Source: Pseudoalteromonas sp. N1230-9
GTDB taxonomy: Bacteria; Pseudomonadota; Gammaproteobacteria; Enterobacterales; Alteromonadaceae
Direction: 5' to 3'
DNA length: 64,000 nt
Assembly: GCF_032716425.1 (NCBI RefSeq)
Contig: NZ_CP090419.1
Location: 587,501 to 651,500, forward strand
Part shown: in pieces, positions 47,980-57,729 of the stretch
Numbering within the stretch: the stretch's first letter is position 1
Layout of the letters: each line of letters starts with the position of its first letter
Program-made: the position numbers and the translations under genes
The notes under the pieces: model-generated
Databases searched by the model: none
What the model was told of the DNA's origin: nothing
What the model saw: only the letters and a program-made list of their open reading frames with translations

Positions 47980-48769
47980 AAATCCAATTAGCTATATCAA
48001 TAAATTGTTGTAAAGACAGGCTTTCTGCACGAAGCGTGATATCAATGCCAATACTTGTGAGCTCTTCAGCTGTAAGTAGGTTTGATAAACTGTTACGTAA
48101 TGTTTTACGGCGTTGATTAAATGCTTCTAAACAGACTGTGTTTAATAGTTTGGTACTTTTTGCACTACGTTGCTCAGGCTTTTTAGGGATTAAACGGATG
48201 ACCGCTGAGTCAACTTTAGGTGCAGGCTTAAAGCACTCTGGTGGAACATCAATCACTGGCATTGCGTGGCAATAGTACTGCGTCATCACACTTAAACGAC
48301 CAAATGCTTTGCTACCAGGGCCTGCTACCATACGCTTCACCACTTCTTTTTGTAGCATGAAGTGCATATGTTCAACATTGTCTGCAAATTCAAATAGATG
48401 AAAGAGTAGCGGCGTTGAGACGTTATAAGGTAAGTTACCAAAAATTTTCAGCTTTTCATCTGCTTTTATCAAAGAACTAAAGTCGAACTTCATGGCATCA
48501 CCTTGATGCACAGTTAACTTAGGTCCTAAAAAAGGGTGACTGGTTAAACGCTCGGCTAGATCTTTATCTAGTTCAACAACAGTTAAATGGCCGCTTAGCT
48601 CAGCCACAGGCTCAGTAATAGCCCCAAGGCCTGGGCCGATTTCTACTAAATTGTCTTCAGGTTTAGGATCAATAGCCGTGACTATTTTGTCGATGATCAT
48701 GTCATCATTTAAAAAGTTTTGACCAAAACGCTTACGGGCGCGATGTCCTAAATGTACTTTATCTGTCAT
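47963..48769 (-). CDS. rsmA: 16S rRNA (adenine1518/1519-N6)-dimethyltransferase RsmA
   Basis: This 268-residue enzyme dimethylates two adenines in the helix 45 loop of 16S rRNA, a late small-subunit maturation step. It has [11 protein letters not shown] at the N-terminus, SAM motif [12 protein letters not shown] and motif [14 protein letters not shown]. It overlaps pdxA by 4 bp and apaG by 17 bp. Confidence 0.97.
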   Translation of the reverse strand: MTDKVHLGHRARKRFGQNFLNDDMIIDKIVTAIDPKPEDNLVEIGPGLGAITEPVAELSGHLTVVELDKDLAERLTSHPFLGPKLTVHQGDAMKFDFSSLIKADEKLKIFGNLPYNVSTPLLFHLFEFADNVEHMHFMLQKEVVKRMVAGPGSKAFGRLSVMTQYYCHAMPVIDVPPECFKPAPKVDSAVIRLIPKKPEQRSAKSTKLLNTVCLEAFNQRRKTLRNSLSNLLTAEELTSIGIDITLRAESLSLQQFIDIANWIYDNKQ

Positions 48770-49758
48770 TGATTTTGTGCTTTTTCATGGGCGAGCTTAA
48801 TCGCTTCGCGGATTGCTAATTCAAAACTACCCACATCAGCTGTACCAGTTCCAGCGAGATCGAGAGCTGTACCATGATCGACTGATGTGCGAATAAATGG
48901 CAATCCAAGGGTGATGTTAACTGAATTGCCGAAACCTTTGTATTTTAGCACAGGTAATCCCTGATCGTGATACATTGCGAGTACCGCGTCTGCCTGAGAT
49001 AAATATTTATCTTGGAAAAGGGTATCGGCGGGTAATGGCCCTATTAAGTTCATACCTTGATTATTTAAAAGCTCAAGTGTTGGTGTTATCGTTTCGATTT
49101 CTTCACGGCCTAGGTGGCCATCTTCACCTGCATGCGGGTTTAAACCGCACACTAAGATACGTGGCTTTTCGATTCCAAATTTGGTTTGTAAATCATGGTT
49201 TAAAATTGTGGCAACCTTGCTCAGACGTTCAACTGTAATTGCTCGCGATACATAAGCCAGTGGTATATGCGTGGTAACAAGCGCAACACGTAAGCCCTCA
49301 GTGGCTAATAGCATAACAACATCAGCGGTATTTGATTGCTGAGCAAAGTACTCAGTGTGACCACTAAATGAGATACCCGCTTTATTGATAATACCTTTAT
49401 GCACGGGGCCAGTGACTACAGCAGCAAAGGTGCCATCCATGTTTTTTTCGCTGGCTATACGTAACGTGTCTAAGACATACTGTCCGTTGGCATCATTTAA
49501 CACGCCAACTTCAACCTCTGCACCAAGATCAACTTGATGTAAATAAACACTCCCTGCAGGAGCCGTTGTTGGCGCTTGATTTTCATCAAACTTAATTAGG
49601 TCGATTGATAATCCTAGTTGCTTAGCGCGCTCTTTTAAAAGCGCGCCGTCAGCGATCACAACCAGTTGAGCATCCCATTGATGTTGAGCTAGTTTTATAA
49701 GTAAATCTGGGCCTATGCCAGCAGGCTCACCAGGGGTTATTGCTACTCTAATTGTCAT
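48766..49758 (-). CDS. pdxA: 4-hydroxythreonine-4-phosphate dehydrogenase
   Basis: This 330-residue NAD-dependent enzyme of pyridoxal phosphate synthesis has metal-ligand histidines in SGHTEYFA and MYHDQG, and the [10 protein letters not shown] phosphate-binding start. The [17 protein letters not shown] segment near the C-terminus is typical. It sits between surA (5-bp gap) and rsmA. Confidence 0.96.
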   Translation of the reverse strand: MTIRVAITPGEPAGIGPDLLIKLAQHQWDAQLVVIADGALLKERAKQLGLSIDLIKFDENQAPTTAPAGSVYLHQVDLGAEVEVGVLNDANGQYVLDTLRIASEKNMDGTFAAVVTGPVHKGIINKAGISFSGHTEYFAQQSNTADVVMLLATEGLRVALVTTHIPLAYVSRAITVERLSKVATILNHDLQTKFGIEKPRILVCGLNPHAGEDGHLGREEIETITPTLELLNNQGMNLIGPLPADTLFQDKYLSQADAVLAMYHDQGLPVLKYKGFGNSVNITLGLPFIRTSVDHGTALDLAGTGTADVGSFELAIREAIKLAHEKAQNQ

Positions 49759-49763
49759 GACGT

Positions 49764-51056
49764 TTATTCTGCCGGAAAGATATCAACATGGGCTTGTTCA
49801 CGCATTTCTTGCTGCCAGTTGAAGCTTTCTTCTTTAAATTTACGGTTAAACAGTAATTGGTGAGCACGGTTACGTTTTGCCAGCTCTGTTTTGTCTGCTA
49901 CGCGTTTGCCCAAAAGTTGTACAATGTGCCAACCGAACTGTGTTCTAAATGGTTCACTGATTTCATCTTTTTCTAATGAAAGAAGTGTATTTTTAAACTC
50001 AGGTACATAGGTACTTGGATCAGTCCAGTCGTACTCGCCACCTTTTAATGCTGAACCAGGGTCTTCAGAGTATTCTTTTGCTAGCTCTGCAAAGTCAGCT
50101 TTGCCTTCACGTAGCTCTTTTGCAAAGCCTTTTAGCATATCACGGGCTTTCTCTTCACTTAAGATGATTGAGGGCTTGATAAGAATATGGCGAGAGCGTA
50201 CTTCTGTTGTTTCAACAACTTGGCGTCCACGTACGTCTTGAACTTTAATAATATGAAAGCCTGCGCCTGAGCGAAGTGGGCCAACAATATCGTCTTTTTT
50301 ATGGCCTTTTACTGCCTCAGCAAAAAGAGAGGGCATTTCATTGATGCTCATCCAGCCTAGTTGACCACCTTCAAGTGCTTTTGAGCCACTTGATGATGAA
50401 ATTGCAATACGTTTGAACTCTTTACCATCTTCTAAGAACTCGATGACTTTATCAGCGCGAGTTTTTGCGCTCGCAATTTCATCAGGTGTTGCATCACTTG
50501 GGATATCAATCAAGATATGACCGATGTCATACTCTTCGGCATTTTTACCCTGAGTTTCCATGATTTTTAAAAGGTTATCGATTTCTTGTGGGCTAATATA
50601 AATTCGGCGATCTACATTGGCACGCATCACTTGCTGGGTTGTTATTTCTTTACGGATTTCTTCGCGATAAGCAGGGAAACTTTCACCTGACGCTTCTATC
50701 GTGCGACGTAAATCAGCGATGCTGCCGCCTTGCTCACGCGCCATGTTTTCGAGGGTTTGATCAAGTTGTGAATCAGAAATCTCAAGACCCATACGCTCGG
50801 CAAGTTGCATCATAAGCGCTTGGTTTACTAAACGTTCAATTGCTTGAATACGCAGGGTGTCATCAGAAGGAAGCTCTTGGCCTTGTTCTGCTGCTTGCGC
50901 TTTAACACGGTTAATAATCGTGTCGACTTCACTTTGTAAAATTACGCCTTGGTTAACCACGCCAACTACTTTGTCAATTTCGACAGGCTTGGCGAAGACA
51001 CTTTGGCATAGGCCAACTGTTAATAATGCAGATGCAAATAATTTTTTAAAATTCAT
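49764..51056 (-). CDS. surA: periplasmic chaperone and peptidyl-prolyl isomerase SurA
   Basis: This 430-residue protein has a signal peptide (about 1-22), an N-terminal chaperone domain (about 25-170), two parvulin domains (about 173-275 and 285-385, the second with [11 protein letters not shown]) and a C-terminal helix. It escorts outer-membrane proteins, including LptD, to the BAM complex; lptD lies directly upstream. Confidence 0.96.
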   Translation of the reverse strand: MNFKKLFASALLTVGLCQSVFAKPVEIDKVVGVVNQGVILQSEVDTIINRVKAQAAEQGQELPSDDTLRIQAIERLVNQALMMQLAERMGLEISDSQLDQTLENMAREQGGSIADLRRTIEASGESFPAYREEIRKEITTQQVMRANVDRRIYISPQEIDNLLKIMETQGKNAEEYDIGHILIDIPSDATPDEIASAKTRADKVIEFLEDGKEFKRIAISSSSGSKALEGGQLGWMSINEMPSLFAEAVKGHKKDDIVGPLRSGAGFHIIKVQDVRGRQVVETTEVRSRHILIKPSIILSEEKARDMLKGFAKELREGKADFAELAKEYSEDPGSALKGGEYDWTDPSTYVPEFKNTLLSLEKDEISEPFRTQFGWHIVQLLGKRVADKTELAKRNRAHQLLFNRKFKEESFNWQQEMREQAHVDIFPAE

Positions 51057-51092
51057 ATTTTTTCTAATACTCTTGCTAATAGTACTGCGGTA

Positions 51093-53339
51093 CTAGTTAT
51101 TAAGAAAATACGGTCTACGATAGCCAAAAATACCTTGTTGTAATAATTTTTGCGCATCATAACGGCTTTTACTTCCAAGCCCTTTTAATACAATATTAAA
51201 ACCAATACTGGTATCAAAAGTAGCTTGTTCTTGGCCTATCGCTTGATTCAAATCAGTTTCGATTTGGCGACGGCCTGTAATTTGAAACGCCCAACAGCAC
51301 GATTCATACTGAAGACCGGTGAAAACTTCAATACTACGACCACTTTCTAAATCGCGGTGGTAGCTACCAACAAATTGCCAATCTCTTGTTAGTGGAATAC
51401 TCGTAAATAAACCAACTTGTTCGATTGTATTGCCTGAGACATCATTTGCATAGCGATGGTTCAATTGTACAAGCTGTTTATCATCACCTTTATAATCTAA
51501 TGTGACATTAGATTGGATGATTTCTTTACCGTCGGTGTCATATTGAATACCACCAGACAAATACCAGCGACGGTGCCAATGTAACATGGTTTGCGCTGCA
51601 AACAAGGCATTGTAATTGGTATCTGTGCCTAATCCTTGAGATGTTGGTTTTGCTTCGTCGCTTAAATAGAATATTTGACCCGCACTAAAATTAAAGACTT
51701 CTTCATTATCGCTACTAAATAAACGCGTTGTTGCACCGAGTGTAAATTGGTTCGCTGTTGCAATGCGATCGATACCTGAAAAGCGGCGATCTCGAAACAA
51801 ACCAAAAAAGTCATCTTGTAATTTAGTGGTATCGTACAGGCCAATATTTGATTGGTCTTTATTTGGTGTATACAAATATTGAATCTGTGGCTCTAAAGTT
51901 TGTATACCGTCTTTAAAGAAAAAAGCGGTTTCACGTTCAAAGTTTAGTTGGCTGTATAAGCGGACTTTTGGCAGGGTACGCGTGACTTTTTCATCAAAAT
52001 TAGTACCGCTCAAATCACCATGCTGATTATATTCTGTATGCAGTAAACTGACCTCAGATAAAAACGACCATGCATATTCTTGATAACCTAAGCTTGCTTT
52101 GGGCTCAATGTGAAGACGGCTTGCTTCATCAATCACAGCATTATCATTGGTGAAATAGCTTAATTCGCCATCAAGGGTCAAATCGACACCATAAAAATCG
52201 TAGGCATCAGTTTGCGAGAAACTGATTTGTGGCAAGGCGGCGTATGAATCTTTATGATCTCCCAATACCTCAAAGCTTTGTAATTTGATATTGGTGCGCC
52301 ATGTTTCTCCTAAATGCGTCAAAGAACCTGTGCGGTAAAGCTGAGTATCTGTGCGCGTTGCATAGCTTGAATTTAAATCTGTTAGGTAATTATCATCACT
52401 GACGTTAGTTACATCGATTGCACCACGCCAATTTTCGCCAAAGTAGCTTTGTTGTTGCCAGTGGAATAAATAACGTGAGTCAACATTCGGCTCTTCGTCA
52501 TCTTTATCTAAGTATTCGACGGCAACTAAGCCATTGTTATGTTCAGTCAGATAGCGGAACTCACCAATCATCTGTAAACCACGTTTAGACATATAACGTG
52601 GGGTAATAGTCGCATCGTAATTTGGCGCTATATTCCAGTAATAAGGGGTGATGGTTTCAATACCGTAACGGCCTGAGCTTGAGAAGTTTGGTGTGAGTAA
52701 ACCTGACTTACGGCGATCATCTAACGGGAACGTAAAATACGGTAAGTATAAAACGGGCGTATCAAACACACGCAGAACTGTATTATGGGTTTCGCCCCAG
52801 CCATCATCACTTGATAGATCAATTTTATCAGCTTCGATTGTCCACACGGGTGTTTCACCAGGGCAGGTAGTAAAGCTTGCGTTCATCAGGTTTAGGCCAG
52901 ACTGGTTAACCGTTAGTTTTTCTGCACCACCATGACCAAGTTGGTCGGTGAGCTTATAGTCTGCACCCAGTAAGCTTAACTCTGAATAATTTAAATCAGC
53001 ATTGAGCCCCGAGCTGTTAATTTGGCTTACCTTATCGCGATAGACGATAGGCCCAGTTGCATTAAGTAGACCACGTTGTTTGTCAATCAGTGCACTTTGT
53101 GCGGACAAATTCATCGTTAGGGTGTTAATATCTACGTTGCCGGTAAATTCTGCGCTTTGGGTGCCCAATAGTTCAATATCATCAGATTTGATATCGATCA
53201 TATTAAGTTCAAGGCCTGGGAGCGGTTGCCAAGCTCTGGTTTGCATTGAAGTGCCACAAAAATTGTGTGTCAGTTCAGTTTCGGCGAACGATGGTGCGCT
53301 AAGTACGCTTAGCATCATTATGCCCCAGGTTTTGCTCAT
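51093..53339 (-). CDS. lptD: LPS-assembly protein LptD
   Basis: This 748-residue outer-membrane beta-barrel inserts lipopolysaccharide at the cell surface with LptE. It has a signal peptide (about 1-19), a beta-jellyroll domain (about 45-190, with VYRDKVSQINSSGLNA) and a barrel. The disulfide cysteines are Cys28, Cys159 and the pair Cys681-Cys682, the same four-cysteine layout as E. coli LptD. It is the first gene of the minus-strand operon and is divergent from amgK-murU. Confidence 0.95.
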   Translation of the reverse strand: MSKTWGIMMLSVLSAPSFAETELTHNFCGTSMQTRAWQPLPGLELNMIDIKSDDIELLGTQSAEFTGNVDINTLTMNLSAQSALIDKQRGLLNATGPIVYRDKVSQINSSGLNADLNYSELSLLGADYKLTDQLGHGGAEKLTVNQSGLNLMNASFTTCPGETPVWTIEADKIDLSSDDGWGETHNTVLRVFDTPVLYLPYFTFPLDDRRKSGLLTPNFSSSGRYGIETITPYYWNIAPNYDATITPRYMSKRGLQMIGEFRYLTEHNNGLVAVEYLDKDDEEPNVDSRYLFHWQQQSYFGENWRGAIDVTNVSDDNYLTDLNSSYATRTDTQLYRTGSLTHLGETWRTNIKLQSFEVLGDHKDSYAALPQISFSQTDAYDFYGVDLTLDGELSYFTNDNAVIDEASRLHIEPKASLGYQEYAWSFLSEVSLLHTEYNQHGDLSGTNFDEKVTRTLPKVRLYSQLNFERETAFFFKDGIQTLEPQIQYLYTPNKDQSNIGLYDTTKLQDDFFGLFRDRRFSGIDRIATANQFTLGATTRLFSSDNEEVFNFSAGQIFYLSDEAKPTSQGLGTDTNYNALFAAQTMLHWHRRWYLSGGIQYDTDGKEIIQSNVTLDYKGDDKQLVQLNHRYANDVSGNTIEQVGLFTSIPLTRDWQFVGSYHRDLESGRSIEVFTGLQYESCCWAFQITGRRQIETDLNQAIGQEQATFDTSIGFNIVLKGLGSKSRYDAQKLLQQGIFGYRRPYFLNN

Positions 53340-53442
53340 TTAATGACCTTAATGCTCTTTGGTTGGATATAAGCTAGACATAATAAAGGAAAATAATGGC
53401 AAATACAGTAATTGACTTAGTGAAAAATAGATATCTTACTAA

Positions 53443-54444
53443 ATGAATCGTTATAAAAGTTTACAGCAGTTTTTAAATCCTCACTTTAAAGAGGATGAAT
53501 ATCAGTTAGCCGCCATTACTGGTGATGCAAGTTTTCGCCGCTATTTTCGTGTAAATACGGGCGATCATAGCTATATCGTCATGGATTCAGACCCAAATAA
53601 ATTAGATAACACACCTTATATTGAACTTAATAAAGTGTTTTCTAAGCATGGCTTTAAATTACCAAAAATTCTTCAAGCAGACGAGAAGCAAGGGTTTTTC
53701 TTATTAAGTGACTTAGGTAATACACACTTAGCTGATTTACTGGGCGATAATGATCGCACCTCACACTATAAACACTTAATAAAATTAAGTGCGCAATGGG
53801 CTCAAATCCCGCCAGCCCAGCATATGAAAGTATTTGATAGTGAATTTTTACAGTTTGAACTAAGCATATTTAAAGAATGGTTAGTCGATGCATTTATTGG
53901 TTACACGATGCTGGATGAGCAGCAAAGCATGTGGCAGCGAGTATGTGAGTTACTAATAAATAATGCCCTTGAACAACCTAAAGTAACAGTGCACCGTGAC
54001 TTTCACAGCCGTAATATTATGCGTACCGGCCAGCAGTGGGCGATTATTGATTATCAAGACGCAGTGCAAGGACCTGTTTGCTACGATCTCGTATCTTTAT
54101 TAAGAGATTGCTATTTTCAATTACCAGAAAAAGAACTCGACTATTTATTACACTATGCTTATGACGAGTTTATCGCGCAGCAACTTATCAATGACGTACC
54201 ATTTTCAGCGTTTAAACGCTGGTTTGATTTAACCGGTGTGCAACGTCACTTAAAAGCCGCAGGTATATTTTGCCGCTTAAAATTACGCGATGCTAAGTCA
54301 GGTTATTTGAATAATGTACTGCCCACCCTTAAATACATTAGCAGCGTAAGTAAAGAATACCCTGAGCTTGAAACATTAAGTGAATGGATGGAAACAATCA
54401 TTATTCCTTTAACTGAAAAGCGGTTAGCGGTAGAGATAAAATGA
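53443..54444 (+). CDS. amgK: anomeric N-acetylmuramate/N-acetylglucosamine kinase AmgK
   Basis: This 333-residue kinase of the aminoglycoside-phosphotransferase fold has GDASFRRYFRV at the N-terminus, the catalytic loop VHRDFHSRNIM (about 184-194) and the metal motif IIDYQDAVQGP. Paired with MurU, it belongs to the Pseudomonas-type recycling route that phosphorylates MurNAc at the anomeric carbon. The next gene, murU, overlaps its end by 4 bp. Confidence 0.88.
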   Translation: MNRYKSLQQFLNPHFKEDEYQLAAITGDASFRRYFRVNTGDHSYIVMDSDPNKLDNTPYIELNKVFSKHGFKLPKILQADEKQGFFLLSDLGNTHLADLLGDNDRTSHYKHLIKLSAQWAQIPPAQHMKVFDSEFLQFELSIFKEWLVDAFIGYTMLDEQQSMWQRVCELLINNALEQPKVTVHRDFHSRNIMRTGQQWAIIDYQDAVQGPVCYDLVSLLRDCYFQLPEKELDYLLHYAYDEFIAQQLINDVPFSAFKRWFDLTGVQRHLKAAGIFCRLKLRDAKSGYLNNVLPTLKYISSVSKEYPELETLSEWMETIIIPLTEKRLAVEIK

Positions 54445-55106
54445 AAGCGATGATTTTAGCTGCAGGGCGTGGCAAGCGGATGATGCCACTGACCGAGCAC
54501 CTACCAAAGCCAATGCTCAAGGTTGCTAATAAGCCACTGCTTGAGCACCATATTAATAATTTACGCCAAGCAGGTATTGTCGATATTGTCATTAATCTTG
54601 CGTGGCAAGGCGATAAAATAAAAAGTCACTTTGGTGATGGAGCTGCTTTTGGTGTGAATATTCAATACAGCCAAGAACCCGAAGGCGGGCTTGAAACCGC
54701 TGGGGGAATTATCCACGCGCTTCCTTTGCTTGGGGAGCAGTTTGTGGTGATAAATGGTGATGTATTTTCTGATTATGATGTTAGCTCATTAACTCAGCTA
54801 CATTTGCATTCTGGTGAGGCGCATATCGTACTGGTTGAAAACCCAAGCCATAACCCTGCAGGAGACTTTGCGTTGAGCCACATGAGCCCTGAGAGTCAGA
54901 AGTATACATTTTCTGGAATTAGCCGATATCATAGTGACTTTTTTAAAGACCTTGCTGCTGGGGTGCTTGCGTTAGGTCCTATTTTACGTGAAAGATTAGC
55001 TGAACATCGCGTGTCAACTGAGCTGTATATTGGTCAATGGAATGATATTGGCACGCCAGCTAGGCTCGATGAGTTAAATCAGCGCTTAGCTGTTCAAGAT
55101 TTTTAA
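54441..55106 (+). CDS. murU: N-acetylmuramate alpha-1-phosphate uridylyltransferase MurU
   Basis: This 221-residue nucleotidyltransferase has the signature ILAAGRGKRMMPLTEHLPKP (5-24) and the metal-binding Asp in VINGDVFSDYD. It makes UDP-MurNAc directly from recycled MurNAc-1-phosphate, bypassing MurA, which in Pseudomonas gives intrinsic fosfomycin tolerance. It is coupled to amgK and followed by djlA. Confidence 0.88.
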   Translation: MKAMILAAGRGKRMMPLTEHLPKPMLKVANKPLLEHHINNLRQAGIVDIVINLAWQGDKIKSHFGDGAAFGVNIQYSQEPEGGLETAGGIIHALPLLGEQFVVINGDVFSDYDVSSLTQLHLHSGEAHIVLVENPSHNPAGDFALSHMSPESQKYTFSGISRYHSDFFKDLAAGVLALGPILRERLAEHRVSTELYIGQWNDIGTPARLDELNQRLAVQDF

Positions 55107-55122
55107 AGAGGATGCATTGACG

Positions 55123-55983
55123 ATGTGGGGAAAAGTACTGGGTTTTTGTTTTGGCTTTATGTTTGGAAAATTCATAGGTGCTTTACTCGGTTTATACCTT
55201 GGTCATATGTTTGATCGCAGCTTAAAACAAGACTTTGATAAAGCGGGGGGCTTTTCAGGTTTGTTTAAAGGCGATGATATTAACGAACGCCAAGCATTGT
55301 TCTTCTCGAGTTGTTTTGCTGTGATGGGGCACATTGCTAAATCAAACGGTCGAGTAAGTGAAACTCACATTCGTGCCGCTAGTTTGTTTATGGATGAGAT
55401 GAACTTGTCAGGTGATGAGCGTCGCGAAGCACAAGATGCGTTTCGAAGTGGTAAAGAAAGTGACTTTTCACTAAAAGAAACGGTTCATGATTTTAAAGAG
55501 CGTTTCGCCCGCCGCCATGACTTATTACAACTATTTTTAGAAATACAAATTCAAATGGCGTTTTCCGATGGTCACCTTGCAGAGCAAGAAAAGCAATTAT
55601 TGCAAGAAGTGAGCAAACAATTAGGAATATCTCGTACTCAGTTTTCATTTTTACTTAAACGTTATCAAGCCGAGTTTGCATTTCGTCAGCAACAACAACG
55701 CTTTTATGAGCAGCAAAATCAACAACGCAGCACGCACAATGAGCAACAAGGCCATCGAGTACCACCGAATAATGGCATGAACCGTGCCCAAGCCTTAGCA
55801 TTGCTTGGATTAAGCAATGATGCAACTTCGCGTGATATCAAAGTTGCGTATCGAAAGCTCATGGCGCAGCATCACCCAGATAAGCTTGTGTCACAGGGTC
55901 TACCAAAACATATGATGGAAGTCGCAGTAAAGAAAAGTCAGGATATTCAAGCTGCGTACGAATATTTAAAAAAGGCGGCGTAG
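55123..55983 (+). CDS. djlA: co-chaperone DjlA
   Basis: This 286-residue membrane-anchored DnaK partner has a Gly/Phe-rich transmembrane segment (about 4-28), a TerB-like helical domain (about 50-180), a Gln-rich linker (about 188-215) and a C-terminal J domain (about 220-286) with the HPD motif in AQHHPDKL. The start is either this ATG or a TTG two codons earlier at 55117, both behind AGAGGA. It neighbours lptD in E. coli as well. Its last 18 bp overlap the convergent DUF3530 gene. Confidence 0.92.
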   Translation: MWGKVLGFCFGFMFGKFIGALLGLYLGHMFDRSLKQDFDKAGGFSGLFKGDDINERQALFFSSCFAVMGHIAKSNGRVSETHIRAASLFMDEMNLSGDERREAQDAFRSGKESDFSLKETVHDFKERFARRHDLLQLFLEIQIQMAFSDGHLAEQEKQLLQEVSKQLGISRTQFSFLLKRYQAEFAFRQQQQRFYEQQNQQRSTHNEQQGHRVPPNNGMNRAQALALLGLSNDATSRDIKVAYRKLMAQHHPDKLVSQGLPKHMMEVAVKKSQDIQAAYEYLKKAA

Positions 55984-56859
55984 AAAGCCGTCTACTTCTT
56001 TGAGCAGCCGCTCGTGTTGCTCAGGCTCAGTGGGTAAGCCAAACAATTCTCTTTGACGATAATCGTACTTTGCATGGCGTTTTACCCAGCGCTTTCGCTC
56101 ATGAGCACTGTGTATTATGTCTTGATTCCCTTCACTGTAAAATATATCCAGTAGCGGTGGACTGATTGTCGATAGTGTTGCGTTAAGGTGTTGATTGCGC
56201 TCACTATTAGGTAAATAACCACTTAGGCTGATGAATGCGTTCACACTGGTATTTGGAAAGCTAGCGTAATGTTCAATTAATAGCCCCGCGCTGGCACCCT
56301 GTGCAAGGACGATAATAGCCCCTTGTTCATCTAAGGCATTATTATAGAGCGCATTAAAGCGAGTAATTAGTTTGAGCTTATAGTCATTGAGTACAGCATC
56401 ACTAATTGTCGGAGTTGCAGAGACAAAGTGAGGGGGTTGCTCTTTTGGCTCTGTTGATTCTGTAGTAGTGTCACTTTGCGTATCGCTTGATTGTGTATCA
56501 GTGTCAGCAGGATGCCAATCTATATCAGGCATCGTCATGGCAAGAGTTGCATAACCTAAGTCATTAAGCTGTTTACGTAGAAAGTTTAGGCCTGTATTAC
56601 TGGTAGGCGGATGCTGCCAATCTGGAATAATTAAAACCACACCTCGTTGAGTAGCAGTCATCGATTGACGATAAAGACTGATAAACTCATCATCACCAGC
56701 AAGCAAGGTACGTACCTCACCATCAGGAATAAAGCGTTGAATATCGTTACTAACGATACTTGACCAAGGTGTTGGTTGAATGAAGTCGAGTGCACTTACA
56801 TTGCTTATAAACGCAAAACTAGTGGCGTAAAGTAATGTATTTAATACTCTTAAAGTCAT
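55966..56859 (-). CDS. DUF3530 family exported protein
   Basis: This 297-residue protein has a signal peptide (about 1-23) and an alpha/beta-hydrolase-like layout: VVLIIPDWQHPP early on, then VLAQGASAGLLIEHYA, where a nucleophile elbow would be GASAG (canonical GxSxG). A Ser/Thr/Asp-rich insert lies near 120-140. This fits DUF3530 proteins of Alteromonadales and Pseudomonas, whose function is unknown. It stands as a single gene convergent with djlA. Confidence 0.75.
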   Translation of the reverse strand: MTLRVLNTLLYATSFAFISNVSALDFIQPTPWSSIVSNDIQRFIPDGEVRTLLAGDDEFISLYRQSMTATQRGVVLIIPDWQHPPTSNTGLNFLRKQLNDLGYATLAMTMPDIDWHPADTDTQSSDTQSDTTTESTEPKEQPPHFVSATPTISDAVLNDYKLKLITRFNALYNNALDEQGAIIVLAQGASAGLLIEHYASFPNTSVNAFISLSGYLPNSERNQHLNATLSTISPPLLDIFYSEGNQDIIHSAHERKRWVKRHAKYDYRQRELFGLPTEPEQHERLLKEVDGFLRRLF

Positions 56860-56927
56860 GCCGATACCCTAACTGAAGTCTAATTAGACTATCGGCACCT
56901 CATGCTAAATATTTAGCAATATTATTG

Positions 56928-57581
56928 TTAAAACTCAGGCGTGGCTTCAAAAACCATTTCTTTACCACTGACAGGGTGAGCCAAGCTGAGCATTTCTGCA
57001 TGCAGTTGCAGCCTTGGCGCCATCGCTAATGCTGCTGGGTGGGCGTACAGTCTATCCCCTAAAATAGGATGACCTAAAGACAGCATGTGAACACGTAATT
57101 GATGTGAGCGACCAGTAATAGGGGTGAGCTCTACGCGAGTTGCATTGTCTTCATGCTCAAGCACTTTAAAGTGGGTTAGTGAAGGTTTGCCATTGTCATG
57201 GTCAACCATTTGCTTTGGACGGTTAGGCCAGTCACAAATAAGTGGTAAATCCACTGAGCCAGTTTGTTGTTCGAGTTTACCAAACACGCGTGCAATATAG
57301 CGTTTAGCGGTTTTTCTATCTTGAAATTGCATGCTTAAGTTACGATGCGCTTCTTTGTGCATTGCTAAGCAAATAATTCCCGAGGTTGCCATATCTAAGC
57401 GGTGTACAATTTTTGCTGTTGGAAATACGCGATTAACCCGTGCAATTAGGCAGTCGGCGTGTTTTGGATCTTTCCCTGGTACAGTGAGTAAGCCGCTTGG
57501 TTTATTCACAATAAGCAAGTCATCGTCTTGATAAACAATACTTAAATAAGGTGTCATTGGGGGATTATAATTGAGTAACAC
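56928..57581 (-). CDS. rluA: dual-specificity pseudouridine synthase RluA
   Basis: This 217-residue enzyme makes pseudouridine in 23S rRNA (U746) and some tRNAs. The catalytic aspartate is in VHRLDMATSG (about 60-69), and TGRSHQLRVHM follows. The length fits E. coli RluA (219) using the GTG at 57581, which has GAGG upstream; an ATG eight codons later is the alternative. It neighbours rapA, as in E. coli. Confidence 0.92.
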   Translation of the reverse strand: MLLNYNPPMTPYLSIVYQDDDLLIVNKPSGLLTVPGKDPKHADCLIARVNRVFPTAKIVHRLDMATSGIICLAMHKEAHRNLSMQFQDRKTAKRYIARVFGKLEQQTGSVDLPLICDWPNRPKQMVDHDNGKPSLTHFKVLEHEDNATRVELTPITGRSHQLRVHMLSLGHPILGDRLYAHPAALAMAPRLQLHAEMLSLAHPVSGKEMVFEATPEF

Positions 57582-57681
57582 AGCCAGCCTCGATGATTTT
57601 CTAGAGCGCTATTTTAAAGGAGCTGAGAGAGTTACACAAATGTTGATGGCAGTGCTTCGGAAGGTAACTCCACGTTCATAA

Positions 57682-57711
57682 AAAACGCGATGTGAAAGCA
57701 CACCGCGTTTA
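57682..57711 (-). terminator. terminator of rapA
   Basis: On the minus strand AAACGCGGTGTG and CACATCGCGTTT pair with one mismatch, followed by T residues, 19 bp after the rapA stop. Confidence 0.75.
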
Positions 57712-57729
57712 TGATTGTCAGCCTAAAGC

